DNA of 64,000 nt, from contig OX421966.1 in the NCBI GenBank assembly GCA_949128115.1, forward strand, positions 3,348,001-3,412,000, in the 5' to 3' direction. Positions 37,031 through 48,960 of this stretch are shown piece by piece. A model generated the notes under the pieces. It did not search any database. It saw only the letters and a list, made by a program, of their open reading frames with translations, and was not told the origin of the DNA. Each line of letters starts with the position of its first letter. Position 1 is the stretch's first letter. The position numbers and the translations under genes are program-made. The stretch comes from Anaspis maculata. Lineage: Eukaryota > Arthropoda > Insecta > Coleoptera > Scraptiidae.

Positions 37031-38069
37031 AAAGTCACGTGGGTTGAAGCCTGGGGTTACGTGGGTTGAAGCCTGAAGTCACGTGGGTTGAAGCCTGACG
37101 TCACGTGGGTTGAAGCCTGAAGTCACGTGGGTTGAAGCCTGAATTTTTCCAATAGCAAATATGTCTTTAGTTTTTCGATATTCGTGTTCTTCCGTCAGAT
37201 ATTGCGTTTGGAACAAGGAGCTGCAAACTTTAAAAGTGGTGACCAATCGTTTTGAAAGTCACGTGGGTTGAAGCCAGGAGTCACGTGGGTTGAAGCCTGA
37301 AGTCACGTGGGATGAAGCCTAAAGTCACGTGGGTTGAAGCCTGAATTTTTTCAATGACAAATATGTCTTTAGTTTTTTGATATCCGTGTTCTTCCGTCAG
37401 ATATTGCGTTTAGAACCAGTAGCTGCCAACTTCAAAAGTGGTGACCGATCGTTTTGAAAGTCACGTGGGTTGAAGCCTGAAGTCACGTGGGTTGAAGCAT
37501 TGAGTCACGTGGGTTGAAGCCTGAAGTCACGTGGGTTAAAACCTGAACTTTTTGGATAACAATTGTGTCTTTTCTTCTATATTTGTGTTCGTTCGTTAGA
37601 CGTTGCGTTTGGAACAAGTAGCTGCCAACATCAAAAAAGGTGACCGATCGTTTTGAAAGTCACGTGGGTTGAAGCCTGAAGTCACGTGGGTTGGAGCCTG
37701 GAGTCACGTGGGTTAAAACCTGAACTTTTTGGAAAACAATTGTGTCTTTTTTTCTATATTTGTGTTTGTTCGTCAAATGTTGCGTTTGGAACAAGTAGCT
37801 GCCAACATCAAAAGTGGTGACCGATCGTTTTGGAAGTCACGTGGGTTGAAGCCTGAAGTCACGTGGGTTGGAGCCTGAAGTCACGTGGGTTCAAACCTGA
37901 ACTTTTTGGATAACAATTCCGTCATTTTCTTTGATATTTACGTTCGTTCGTCAGATGTTGCGTTTGGAACAAGTAGTTGCCAACTCCAAAAGTGGTGACC
38001 GATCGTTTTAATAGTCACGTGGGTTGGAGCCTGAAGTCACGTGGGTTGAAGCCTGAAGTCACGTGGGTT
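37031..38069 (+). repeat. Mixed A/B segment
   Basis: A five-subrepeat monomer (224 bp, ending 37,249) with the TGACGTCACGTGGG variant, two A cores, then B monomers with the TTGAAGCATTGAG, TTAGACGTTGCG and ATTCCGTCAT variants. A related TTGAAGCATTGAG block occurs at 41.2 and 49.0 kb. Confidence 0.83.
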
Positions 38070-39840
38070 GAAGCCTGGAGTCACGTGGGTTAAAACCTGA
38101 ACTTTTTGGATAACAATTTTGTCTTTTTTTCTATATTTGTGTTCGTTCGTCAGATGATGCATTTGGAACAAGTAGCTGCCAACTCCAAAAGTGGTGACCG
38201 ATCGTTCCAAAAGTCACGTGGGTTGAAGCTTGGAGTCACGTGGGTCGAAGCCTGGAGTCACGTGGGTTAAAACCTGAACTTTTTTTATAACAATTGTGTC
38301 TTTTTTTCTATATTTGTGTTCGTTCGTCAGATGTTGCGTTTGGAACAAGTAGCTGCCAACTCCAAAAGTGGTGACCGATCGTTCCAAAAGTCACGTGGGT
38401 TGAAGCTTGGAGTCACGTGGGTGGAAGCCTGGAGTCACGTGGGTTAAAACCTGAACTTTTTGGATAACAATTGTGTCTTTTCTTCTATATTTGTGTTCGT
38501 TCGTCAGATGTTGCGTTTGGAACAAGTAGCTGCCAACTCCAAAAATGGTGACCGATCGTTTTGAAAGTCACGTGGGTTGAAGCCTGGAGTCACGTGAGTT
38601 GAAGCCTGAAGTCACGCGGGTTGAAGCCTGAATTTTTTCAATAACAAATATGTCTTTAGTTTTTCGATATTCGTGTTCTTCCGTCAGATATTGCGTTTGG
38701 AACAAGTAGCTGCCAACTTCAAAAGTGGTGACCGATCGTTCTAAAAGTCACGTGGGTTGAAGTCTGGAGTCACGTGGGTTGAAGCCTGAAGTCACGTGGG
38801 CTGAAGCCTAAAGTCACGTTGGTTGAAGCCTGAATTTTTTCAATAACAAATATGTCTTTAGTTTTTCGATATTCGTGTTCTTCCGTCAGATATTGCGTTT
38901 CAACAAGTAGCTGCCGACTTCAAAAGTGGTTACCGATCGTTTTAAAATTCACGTGGGTTGAAACCTGAAGTCACGTGGGTTGAAGCCTGAATTTTTTCAA
39001 TAACAATCATGTCTTTAGTTTTTCGATATTCGTGTTCTTTTGTCAGATATTGCGTTTGGAACAAGTAGCTGCCAACTTCAAAAGTGGTGACCGATCGTTT
39101 CAAAAGTCACGTGTGTTGAAGCCTGGAGTCACGTGGGTTGAAGCCTAAAGTCACGTGGGTTGGAGCCTGGATTTTTTCAATAACAAATATGTCTTTAGTT
39201 TTTCGATATTCGTGTTCTTCCGTCAGAAATTGCGTTTGGAAACAAGTAGTTGCCAACTCCAAAAGTGGTGACCGATCGTTTTAATAGTCACGTGGGTTGA
39301 AGCCTGAAGTCACGTGGGTTGAAGCCTGAAGTCACGTGGGTTGGAGCCTGAAGTCACGTGGGTTAAAACCTGAACTTTTTGGATAACAATTGTGTCTTTT
39401 CTTCTATATTTGTGTTCGTTCGATAGACGTTGCGTTTGGAACAAGTAGCTGCCAACATCAAAAGTGGTGACCGATCGTTTTGAAAGTCACGTGGGTTGGA
39501 GCCCGAAGTCACGTGGGTTGGAGCCTGGAGTCACGTGGGTTAAAACCTGAACTTTTTGGATAACAATTGTGTCTTTTTTTCTATATTTGTGTTTGTTCGT
39601 CAAATGTTGCGTTTGGAACAAGTAGCTGCCAACTTCAAAAGTGGTGACCGATCGTTTCGAGAGTCACGTGGGTTGAAGTCTTAAGTCACGTGGGTTGGAA
39701 CCTGGAGTCACGTGGGTTAAAACCTGAACTTTTTGGATAACAATTGTGTCTTTTTCTCTATATTTGTGTTTGTTCGTCAAATGTTGCGTTTGGAACAAGT
39801 AGCTGCCAACTTCAAAAGTGGTGACCGATCGTTCCAAAAG
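38070..39840 (+). repeat. Duplicated mixed block, second copy
   Basis: Partner of 35,400-37,030. It keeps one extra monomer near 38,500-38,680 but lacks two subrepeats near 38,950 (ATTCACGTGGGTTGAAACC directly, where the partner has two more 22-bp units). The match ends near 39,840, where the sequence jumps to the GAAGCCAGGAGTC block found at 37,270 in the other copy. Confidence 0.9.
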
Positions 39841-41100
39841 TCACGTGGGTTGAAGCCAGGAGTCACGTGGGTTGAAGCCTGAAGTCACGTGGGATGAAGC
39901 CTAAAGTCACGTGGGTTGAAGCCTGAATTTTTTCAATGACAAATATGTCTTTAGTTTTTTGATATCCGTGTTCTTCCGTCAGATATTGCGTTTAGAACAA
40001 GTAGCTGCCAACTTCAAAAGTGGTGACCGATCGTTTTAAAAGTCACGTGGATTGAAGCCTGAAGTCACGTGGGGTGAAGCCTGGAGTCACGTGGGTTAAA
40101 ACCTGACCTTTTTGGATAACAATTGTGTCTTTTCTTCTATATTTGTGTTCGTTCGTCAGATGTTGCGTTTGGAACAAGTTGCTGCCAACATCAAAAGTGG
40201 TGACCGATCAATTCAAAAGTCACGTGAGTTGAAGCCTGAAGTCACGTGGGTTGGAGCCTGGAGTCACGTGGGTTCAAACCTGAACTTTTTGGATAACAAC
40301 TCCGTCATTTTTTTTTGATATTCACGTTCGTTCGTCTGATGTTGCGTATGGAACAAGTAGTTGCCAACATCAAAAGTGGTGACCGATCGTTTTCAAAGTC
40401 ACGTGGGTTGAAGCCTGGAGTCACGTGGGTTGGAGCCTGGAGTCACGTGGGTTCAAACCTGAACTTTTTGGATAACAATTGTGTCTTTTTTTCTATATTT
40501 GTGTTAGTTCGTCAGATGTTGCGTTTGGAAAGAGTAGCTGCCAACATCAAAAGTGGTGACCGATCGTTTTGGAAGTCACGTGGGTTGAAGCCTGAAGTCA
40601 CGTGGGTTGGAGCCTGGAGTCACGTGGGTTCAAACCTGAACTTTTTGGATAACAATTCCGTCATTTTTTTTGATATTTACGTTCGTTCGTCAGATGTTGC
40701 GTTTGGAACAAGTAGTTGCCAACTCCAAAAGTGGTGACCGATCGTTTTAATAGTCACGTGGGTTGAAGCCTGGAGACACGTGGGTTGAAGCCTGAAGTCA
40801 CGTGGGTTGAAGCCTGAAGTCACATGGATTAAAACCTGAACTTTTTGGATAACAATTGTGTCTTTTCTTCTATATTTGTGTTCGTTCGTTAGACGTTGCG
40901 TTTGGAACAAGTAGCTGCCAACATCAAAAAAGGTGACCGATCGTTTTGAAAGTCACGTGGGTTGAAGCCTGAAGTCACGTGGGTTGGAGCCTGGAGTCAC
41001 GTGGGTTAAAACCTGAACTTTTTGGATAACAATTGTGTCTTTTTTTCTATATTTGTGTTTGTTCGTCAAATGTTGCGTTTGGAACCAGTAGCTGCCAACT
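39841..41100 (+). repeat. Mixed segment, mostly type B
   Basis: One A monomer near 39,930, then B monomers including ACTCCGTCATT and ATTCCGTCATT variants. The longest open frame in the window (40,315-40,737) lies here and is a read-through of several repeats, not a gene. Confidence 0.83.
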
Positions 41101-42400
41101 TCAAAAGTGGTGACCGATCGTTTTGAAAGTCACGTGGGTTGAAGCCTGAAGTCACGTGGGTTGAAGCATTGAGTCACGTGGGTTGAAGCCTGAAGTCACG
41201 TGAGTTGAAACCTAAACTTTTTTGATAACAATTGTGTCTTTTCTTCTATATTTGTGTTCGTTCGTCAGATGTTGCGTTTGGAACAAGTTGCTGCCAACAT
41301 CAAAAGTGGTGACCGATCTTTTCAAAAGTCACGTGGGTTGAAGCCTGAAGTCACGTGGGTTGAAGGCTGGAGTCACGTGGGTTGAAACCTGGAGTCACGT
41401 GGGTTGAAACCTGAACTTTTTGGATAACAATTGTGTCTTTTCTTCTATATTTATGTTCGTTCGTCAGATGTTGCGTTTGGAACAAGTAGCTGCCAACTTC
41501 AAAAGTGGTTACCGATTGTTTTAATAGTTACGTGGGTTGAAGCCTGAAGTCTCGTGGGTTGAAGCCTGAGGTCACGTGGGTTGAAGCCTGGAGTCACGTG
41601 GGTTCAAACCTGAACTTTTTGGATAACAATTTCGTCATTTTTTTTTATATTTGTGTTCGTTCCTCAGATGTTGCGTTTGGAACAAGTAGCTGCCAACATC
41701 AAAAGTGGTGACCGATCGTTCTAAAAGTCACGTGGGTTGAAGCCTAGAGTCACGTGGGTTGAAGCCTGAAGTCACGTGGGTTAAAGCCTGAAGTCACGTG
41801 GGTTGGAGCCTGAAGTTACGTGAGTTGAAGCCTGAAGTCACGTGGGTTGAAGCCTGAATTTTTTCAATAACAAATATGTCTTTAGTTTTTCGATATTCGT
41901 GTTCTTCCGTCAGATATTGCGTTTGGAACAAGTAGCTGCCAACTTCAAAAGTGGTGACCGATCGTTCTAAAAGTCACGTGGGTTGAAGTCTGGAGTCACG
42001 TGGGTTGAAGCCTGAAGTCACGTGGGCTGAAGCCTAAAGTCACGTTGGTTGAAGCCTGAATTTTTTCAATAACAAATATGTCTTTAGTTTTTCGATATTC
42101 GTGTTCTTCCGTCAGATATTGCGTTTCAACAAGTAGCTGCCGACTTCAAAAGTGGTTACCGATCGTTTTAAAATTCACGTGGTTTGAAGCCTGGAGTCAC
42201 GTGGGTTGAAGCCTGAAGTCACGTGGGTTGAAACCTGAAGTCACGTGGGTTGAAGCCTGAATTTTTTCAATAACAAATATGTCTTTAGTTTTTCGATATT
42301 CGTGTTCTTTTGTCAGATATTGCGTTTGGAACAAGTAGCTGCCAACTTCAAAAGTGGTGACCGATCGTTTCAAAAGTCACGTGGGTTGAAGCCTGGAGTC
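41101..42400 (+). repeat. Duplicated block, first copy (offset 7,843-8,022 bp)
   Basis: Markers TTGAAGCATTGAG (41,166 and 49,009), TTCGTTCCTCAGATG (TCCTCAG at 41,661 and 49,683) and the six-unit subrepeat block (41,727 and 49,749) recur in order. The offset rises from 7,843 to 8,022 because the second copy contains one additional 179-bp B monomer. Confidence 0.9.
41727..41858 (+). repeat. Six-unit 22-bp subrepeat block
   Basis: Six starts at 22-bp spacing from 41,727, the fifth being GTTACG instead of GTCACG. Monomer length 246 bp (114 + 6 x 22). A near-identical block with the same variants lies at 49,749-49,880 within a larger duplicated segment. Confidence 0.92.
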
Positions 42401-44370
42401 ACGTGGGTTGAAGCCTGAAGTCACGTGGGTTGGAGCCTGGATTTTTTCAATAACAAATATGTCTTTAGTTTTTCGATATTCGTGTTCTTCCGTCAGAAAT
42501 TGCGTTTGAAACAAGTAGTTGCCAACTCCAAAAGTGGTGACCGATCGTTTTAATAGTCACGTGGGTTGAAGCCTGAAGTCACGTGGGTTGAAGCCTGAAG
42601 TCACGTGGGTTGGAGCCTGGAGTCACGTGGGTTAAAACCTGAACATTTTGGATAACAATTGTGTCTTTTTTTCTATATTTGTGTTTGTTCGTCAAATGTT
42701 GCGTTTGGAACAAGTAGCTGCCAACTTCAAAAGTGGTGACCGATCGTTCCAAAAGTCAAGTGGGTTGAAGCCTGGGGTCACGTGGGTTGAAGCCTGAAGT
42801 CACGTGGGTTGAAGCCTGACGTCACGTGGGTTGAAGCCTGAAGTCACGTTGGTTGAAGCCTGAATTTTTCCAATAACAAATATGTCTTAAGTTTTTCGAT
42901 ATTCGTGTTCTTCCGTCAGATATTGCGTTTGGAACAAGTAGCTGCCAACTTCAAAAGTGGTGACCGATCGTTTCAAAAGTCACGTGGGTTGAAGCCTGGA
43001 GTCACGTGGGTTGAAGCCCTAAGTCACGTGGGTTAAAGCCTGAATTTTTCCAATTACAAATATGTCTTTAGTTTTTCGATATTCGTGTTCTTCCGTCAGA
43101 TATTGCGTTTGGAACAAGTAGCTGCCAATTTCAAAAGTGGTGACCGATCGTTATAGAGGTCACGTGGGTTGAAGCCTGGAGTCACGTGGGTTGAAGCCTG
43201 AAGTCACGTGGGATGAAGCCTAAAGTCACGTGGGTTGAAGCCTGAATTTTTTCAATAACAAATATGTCTTTAGTTTTTTGATATCCGTGTTCTTCCGTCA
43301 GATATTGCGTTTGGAACAAGTAGCTGCCAATTTCAAAAGTGGTGACCGATCGTTATAGAGGTCACGTGGGTTGAAGCCTGGAGGCACGTGGGTTGAAGCC
43401 TGAAGTCACGTGGGTTGAAGCCTGAATTTTTTTAATAACAAATATGTCTTTAGTTTCTTGATATTGGTGTTCTCCCGTCAGATATTGCGTTTGGAACAAG
43501 TAGCTGCCAACTTCAAAAGTGGTGACCGATCGTTTCAGAAATCACGTGGGTTGAAGCCTGGAGTCACGTGGGTTGAAGCCTGAGGTCACGTGGGTTGAAG
43601 CCTGAAGTCACGTGGGTTGAAGCCTGAATTTTTTCAATAACAAATATGTCTTTGGTTTTTCGATATTCGTGTTCTTCCGTCAGATATTGCGTTTAGAACA
43701 AGTAGCTGCCAACTTCAAAAGTGGTGACCGATCGTTTCAAAAGTCACGTGGATTGAAGCCTGAAGTCACGTGGGGTGAAGCCTGGAGTCACGTGGGTTAA
43801 AACCTGAATTTTTTGGATAACAATTGTGTCTTTTCTTCTATATTTGTGTTCGTTCGTCAGATGTTGCGTTTGGAACAAGTAGCTTCCAACATCAAAAGTG
43901 GTGACCGATCGTTTCAAATTCACGTGGGTTGAAGCCTGAAGTCACGTGGATTGGAGCCTGGAGTCACGTGGGCTCAAACCTGAACTTTTTGGATAACAAT
44001 TTTGTCTTTTTTTCTATATTTGTGTTCGATCGTCAGATGTTGCATTTGGAACAAGTAGCTGCCAACTCCAAAAGTGGTGACCGATCGTTCCAAAAGTCAC
44101 GTGGGTTGAAGCTTGGAGTCACGTGGGTTGGAGCCTGGAGTCACGTGGGATCAAACCTGAACTTTTTGGATAACAATTTTGTCTTTTTTTCTATATTTGT
44201 GTTCGTTCGTCAGATGTTGCATTTGGAACAAGTAGCTGCCAACTCCAAAAGTGGTGACCGATCGTTCCAAAAGTCACGTGGGTTGAAGCTTGGAGTCACG
44301 TGGGTCGAAGCCTGGAGTCACGTGGGTTAAGACCTGAACTTTTTGGATAACAATTGTGTCTTTTCTTCTA
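42401..44370 (+). repeat. Mixed A/B segment
   Basis: A monomers with TCAGAAATTGCG, TTATAGAGGTCACG (about 43,152 and 43,354, one 202-bp monomer apart) and TTTCTTGATATTGGTG variants, then B monomers with GTTGCATTTGG. Several of these variants reappear at 50.4-51.4 and 52.2-53.1 kb. Confidence 0.84.
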
Positions 44371-47300
44371 TATTTGTGTTCGTTCGTCAGATGTTGCATT
44401 TGGAACAAGTAGCTGCCAACTCCAAAAGTGGTGACCGATCGTTCCAAAAGTCACGTGGGTTGAAGCTTGGAGTCACGTGGGTCGAAGCCTGGAGTCACGT
44501 GGGTTAAAACCTGAACTTTTTGGATAACAATTGTGTCTTTTTTTCTATATTTGTGTTCGTTCGTCGAATGTTGCGTTTGGAACAAGTAGCTGCCAACTCC
44601 AAAAGTGGTGACCAATCGTTTTGAAAGTCACGTGGGTTGAAGCCAGGAGTCACGTGGGTTGAAGCCTGAAGTCACGTGGGATGAAGCCTAAAGTCACGTG
44701 GGTTGAAGCCTGAATTTTTTCAATGACAAATATGTCTTTAGTTTTTTGATATCCGTGTTCTTCCGTCAGATATTGCGTTTAGAACAAGTAGCTGCCAACT
44801 TCAAAAGTGGTGACCGATCGTTTCAAAAGTCACGTGGATTGAAGCCTGAAGTCACGTGGGGTGAAGCCTGGAGTCACGTGGGTTAAAACCTGAACTTTTT
44901 GGATAACAATTGTGTCTTTTCTTCTATATTTGTGTTCGTTCGTCAGATGTTGCGTTTGGAACAAGTAGCTTCCAACATCAAAAGTGGTGACCGATCGTTT
45001 CAAATTCACGTGGGTTGAAGCCTGAAGTCACGTGGATTGGAGCCTGGAGTCACGTGGGCTCAAACCTGAACTTTTTGGATAACAATTTTGTCTTTTTTTC
45101 TATATTTGTGTTCGTTCGTCAGATGTTGCATTTGGAACAAGTAGCTGCCAACTCCAAAAGTGGTGACCGATCGTTCCAAAAGTCACGTGGGTTGAAGCTT
45201 GGAGTCACGTGGGTCGAAGCCTGGAGTCACGTGGGTTAAAACCTGAACTTTTTGGATAACAATTGTGTCTTTTTTTCTATATTTGTGTTCGTGAGACAGA
45301 TGTTGCGTTTGGAACAAGTAGCTGCCAACTCCAAAAGTGGTGACCGATCGTTTTGAAAGTCACGTGGGTTGAAGCCTGAAGTCACGTGGGTTGGAGCCTG
45401 AAGTCACGTTGGTTGAAGCCTGAAGTCACGTGGGTTAAAACCTGAACTTTTTGGATAACAATTGTGCCTTTTCTTCTATATTTGTGTTCTTTCGTCAGAT
45501 ATGTTGCGTTTGGAACAAGTAGCTGCCAACTCCAAAAGTGGTGACCGATCGTTCCAAAAGTCACGTGAGTTGAAGCTTGGAGTCACGTGGGTGGAAGCCT
45601 GGAGTCACGTGGGTTAAAACCTGAACTTTTTGGATAACAATTGTGTCTTTTTTTCTATATTTGTGTTCGTTCGTCAGATGTTGCGTTTGGAACAAGTAGC
45701 TGCCAACTCCAAAAGTGGTGACCGATCGTTTTGAAAGTCACGTGGGTTGAAGCCTGGAGTCACGTGGGTTGAAGCCTGAAGTTACGTGAGTTGAAGCCTG
45801 AAGTCACGTGGGTTGAAGCCTGAATTTTTTCAATAACAAATATGTCTTTAGTTTTTCGATATTCGTGTTCTTCCGTCAGTTATTGCGTTTGGAACAAGTA
45901 GCTGCCAACTTCAAAAGTGGTGACCGATCGTTCTAAAACTCACGTGGGTTGAAGTCTGGAGTCACGTTGGTTGAAGCCTGAAGTCACGTGGGCTGAAGCC
46001 TAAAGTCACGTTGGTTGAAGCCTGAATTTTTTCAATAACAAATATGTCTTTAGTTTTTCGATATTCGTGTTCTTCCGTCAGATATTGCGTTTCAACAAGT
46101 AGCTGCCGACTTCAAAAGTGGTTACCGATCGTTTTAAAATTCACGTGGTTTGAAGCCTGAAGTCACGTGGGTTGAAGCCTGAAGTCACGTGGGTTGAAAC
46201 CTGAAGTCACGTGGGTTGAAGCCTGAATTTTTTCAATAACAAATATGTCTTTAGTTTTTCGATATTCGTGTTCTTTTGTCAGATATTGCGTTTGGAACAA
46301 GTAGCTGCCAACTTCAAATGTGGTGACCGATCGTTTCAAAAGTCACGTGGGTTGAAGCCTGGAGTCACGTGGGTTGAAGCCTCAAGTCACGTGGGTTGGA
46401 GCCTGGATTTTTTCAATAACAAATATGTCTTTAGTTTTTCGATATTCGTGTTCTTCCGTCAGAAATTGCGTTTGGAACAAGTAGTTGCCAACTCCAAAAG
46501 TGGTGACCGATCGTTTTAATAGTCACGTGGGTTGAAGCCTGAAGTCACGTGGGTTGGAGCCTGAAGTCACGTGGGTTGGAGCCTAAAGTCACGTGGGTTA
46601 AAACCTGAACTTTTTGGATAACAATTGTGTCTTTTCTCCTATATTTGTGTTCGTTCGATAGACGTTGCGTTTGGAACAAGTAGCTGCCAACATCAAAAGT
46701 GGTGACCGATCGTTTTGAAAGTCACGTGGGTTGAAGCCCGAAGTCACGTGGGTTGGAGCCTGGAGTCACGTGGGTTAAAACCTGAACTTTTTGGATAACA
46801 ATTGTGTCTTTTTTTCTATATTTGTGTTTGTTCGTCAAATGTTGCGTTTGGAACAAGTAGCTGCCAACTTCAAAAGTGGTGACCGATCGTTTCGAGAGTC
46901 ACGTGGGTTGAAGTCTGAAGTCACGTGGGTTGGAACCTGGAGTCACGTGGCTTGAAACCTGAACTTTTTGGATAACAATTGTGTCTTTTTCTCTATATTT
47001 GTGTTTGTTCGTCGAATGTTGCGTTTGGAACAAGTAGCTGCCAACTTCAAAAGTGGTGACCGATCGTTCCAAAAGTCACGTGGGTTGAAGCCTGGGGTCA
47101 CGTGGGTTGAAGCCTGAAGTCACGTGGGTTGAAGCCTGACGTCACGTGGGTTGAAGCCTGAAGTCACGTGGGTTGAAGCCTGAATTTTTCCAATAACAAA
47201 TATGTCTTAAGTTTCTCGATATTCGTGTTTTTCCGTCAGATATTGCGTTTGGAACAAGTAGCTGCCAACTTCAGAAGTGGTGACCGATGGTTTCAAAAGT

Positions 47301-48480
47301 CACGTGGGTTGAAGCCTGGAGTCACGTGGGTTGAAGCCCTAAGTCACGTGGGTTAAAGCCTGAATTTTTCCAATAACAAATATGTCTTTAGTTTTTCGAT
47401 ATTCGTGTTCTTCCGTCAGATATTGCGTTTGGAACAAGGAGCTGCCAACTTTAAGAGTGGTGGCCAATCGTTTTGAAAGTCACGTGGGTTGAAGCCAGGA
47501 GTCACATGGGTTGAAGCCTGAAGTCACGTGGGATGAAGCCTAAAGTCACGTGGGTTGAAGCCTGAATTTTTTCAATAACAAATATGTCTTTAGTTTTTTG
47601 ATATCCGTGTTCTTCCGTCAGATATTGCGTTCAGAACAAGTAGCTGCCAACTTCAAAAGTGGTGACCGATCGTTTCAAAAGTCACGTGGATTGAAGCCTG
47701 AAGTCACGTGGGGTGAAGCCTGGAGTCACGTGGGTCGAAGCCTGGAGTCACGTGGGTTAAAACCTGAACTTTTTGGATAACAATTGTGTCTTTTTTTCTA
47801 TATTTGTGTTCGTTCGTCGAATGTTGCGTTTGGAACAAGTAGCTGCCAACTCCAAAAGTGGTGACCAATCGTTTTGAAAGTCACGTGGGTTGAAGCCAGG
47901 AGTCACGTGGGTTGAAGCCTGAAGTCACGTGGGATGAAGCCTAAAGTCACGTGGGTTGAAGCCTGAATTTTTTCAATGACAAATATGTCTTTAGTTTTTT
48001 GATATCCGTGTTCTTCCGTCAGATATTGCGTTTAGAACAAGTAGCTGCCAACTTCAAAAGTGGTGACCGATCGTTTTAAAAGTCACGTGGATTGAAGCCT
48101 GAAGTCACGTGGGGTGAAGCCTGGAGTCACGTGGGTTCAAACCTGAACTTTTTGGATAACAATTCCGTCATTTTTTTTTGATATTCACGTTCGTTCGTCT
48201 GATGTTGCGTTTGGAACAAGTAGTTGCCAACTCCAAAAGTGGTGACCGATCGTTTTCGAAGTCACGTGGGTTGAAGCCTGAAGTCACGTGGGTTGGAGCC
48301 TGAAGTCACGTGGGTTCAAACCTGAACTTTTTGGATAACAATTCCGTCATTTTCTTTGATATTTACGTTCGTTCGTCAGATGTTGCGTTTGGAACAAGTA
48401 GTTGCCAAATCCAAAAGTGGTGACCGATCGTTTTAATAGTCACGTGGGTTGGAGCCTGAAGTCACGTGGGATGAAGCCTG
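44371..48480 (+). repeat. Parent-type block of the right-hand higher-order repeats
   Basis: About 4.1 kb that matches 56.50-60.61 kb at an offset of 12,134 bp. Its left part, up to 47,165, also matches 53.46-56.255 kb at 9,088-9,090 bp. Markers include GTGAGACAGATG (45,293), CAGATATGTTGCG (about 45,497), the TTTCAACAAG core (46,091) and GTGGTGGCCAATCG (about 47,457). It is the left-hand complete version of the unit that is rearranged in tandem further right. Confidence 0.9.
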
Positions 48481-48960
48481 AAGTCACGTGGGTTAAAACC
48501 TGAACTTTTTGGATAACAATTGTGTCTTCTCTTCTATATTTGTGTTCGTTCGTTAGACGTTGCGTTTGGAACAAGAAGCTGCCAACATCAAAAGTGGTGA
48601 CCGATCGTTTTGAAAGTCACGTGGGTTGAAGCCTGAAGTCACGTGGGTTGGAGCCTGGAGTCACGTGGGTTGAAACCTGAACTTTTTGGATAACAATTGT
48701 GTCTTTTTTTCTATATTTGTGTTTGTTCGTCAAATGTTGCGTTTGGAACAAGTAGCTGCCAACATCAAAAGTGGTGACCGATCGTTTTGGAAGTCACGTG
48801 GGTTGAAGCCTGAAGGCACGTGGGTTGGAGCCTGGAGTCACGTGGGTTCAAACCTGAACTTTTTGGATAACAATTCCGTCATTTTTTTTTGATATTTACG
48901 TTCGTTCGTCAAATGTTGCGTTTGGAACAAGTAGCTGCCAACATCAAAAGTGGTGACCAA
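48481..48960 (+). repeat. Type B segment between blocks
   Basis: B monomers, including TTAGACGTTGCG and ATTCCGTCATTTT variants, that connect the 44.4-48.5 kb block to the 49-50.4 kb block. They resemble 37.6-37.9 kb. Confidence 0.8.

Noticed and set aside
40315..40737. Longest open reading frame (140 codons) and other 60-133-codon frames on both strands
   Set aside because: They are read-throughs of the repeat. Three 22-bp units (66 bp) plus a 111- or 114-bp core are divisible by 3, so frames persist across three-unit monomers. They end when a CTGGA variant reverts to CTGAA (TGA in frame) or the unit count changes. The same peptide phrases recur at many places with no codon-level constraint, and I see no gene-like context.
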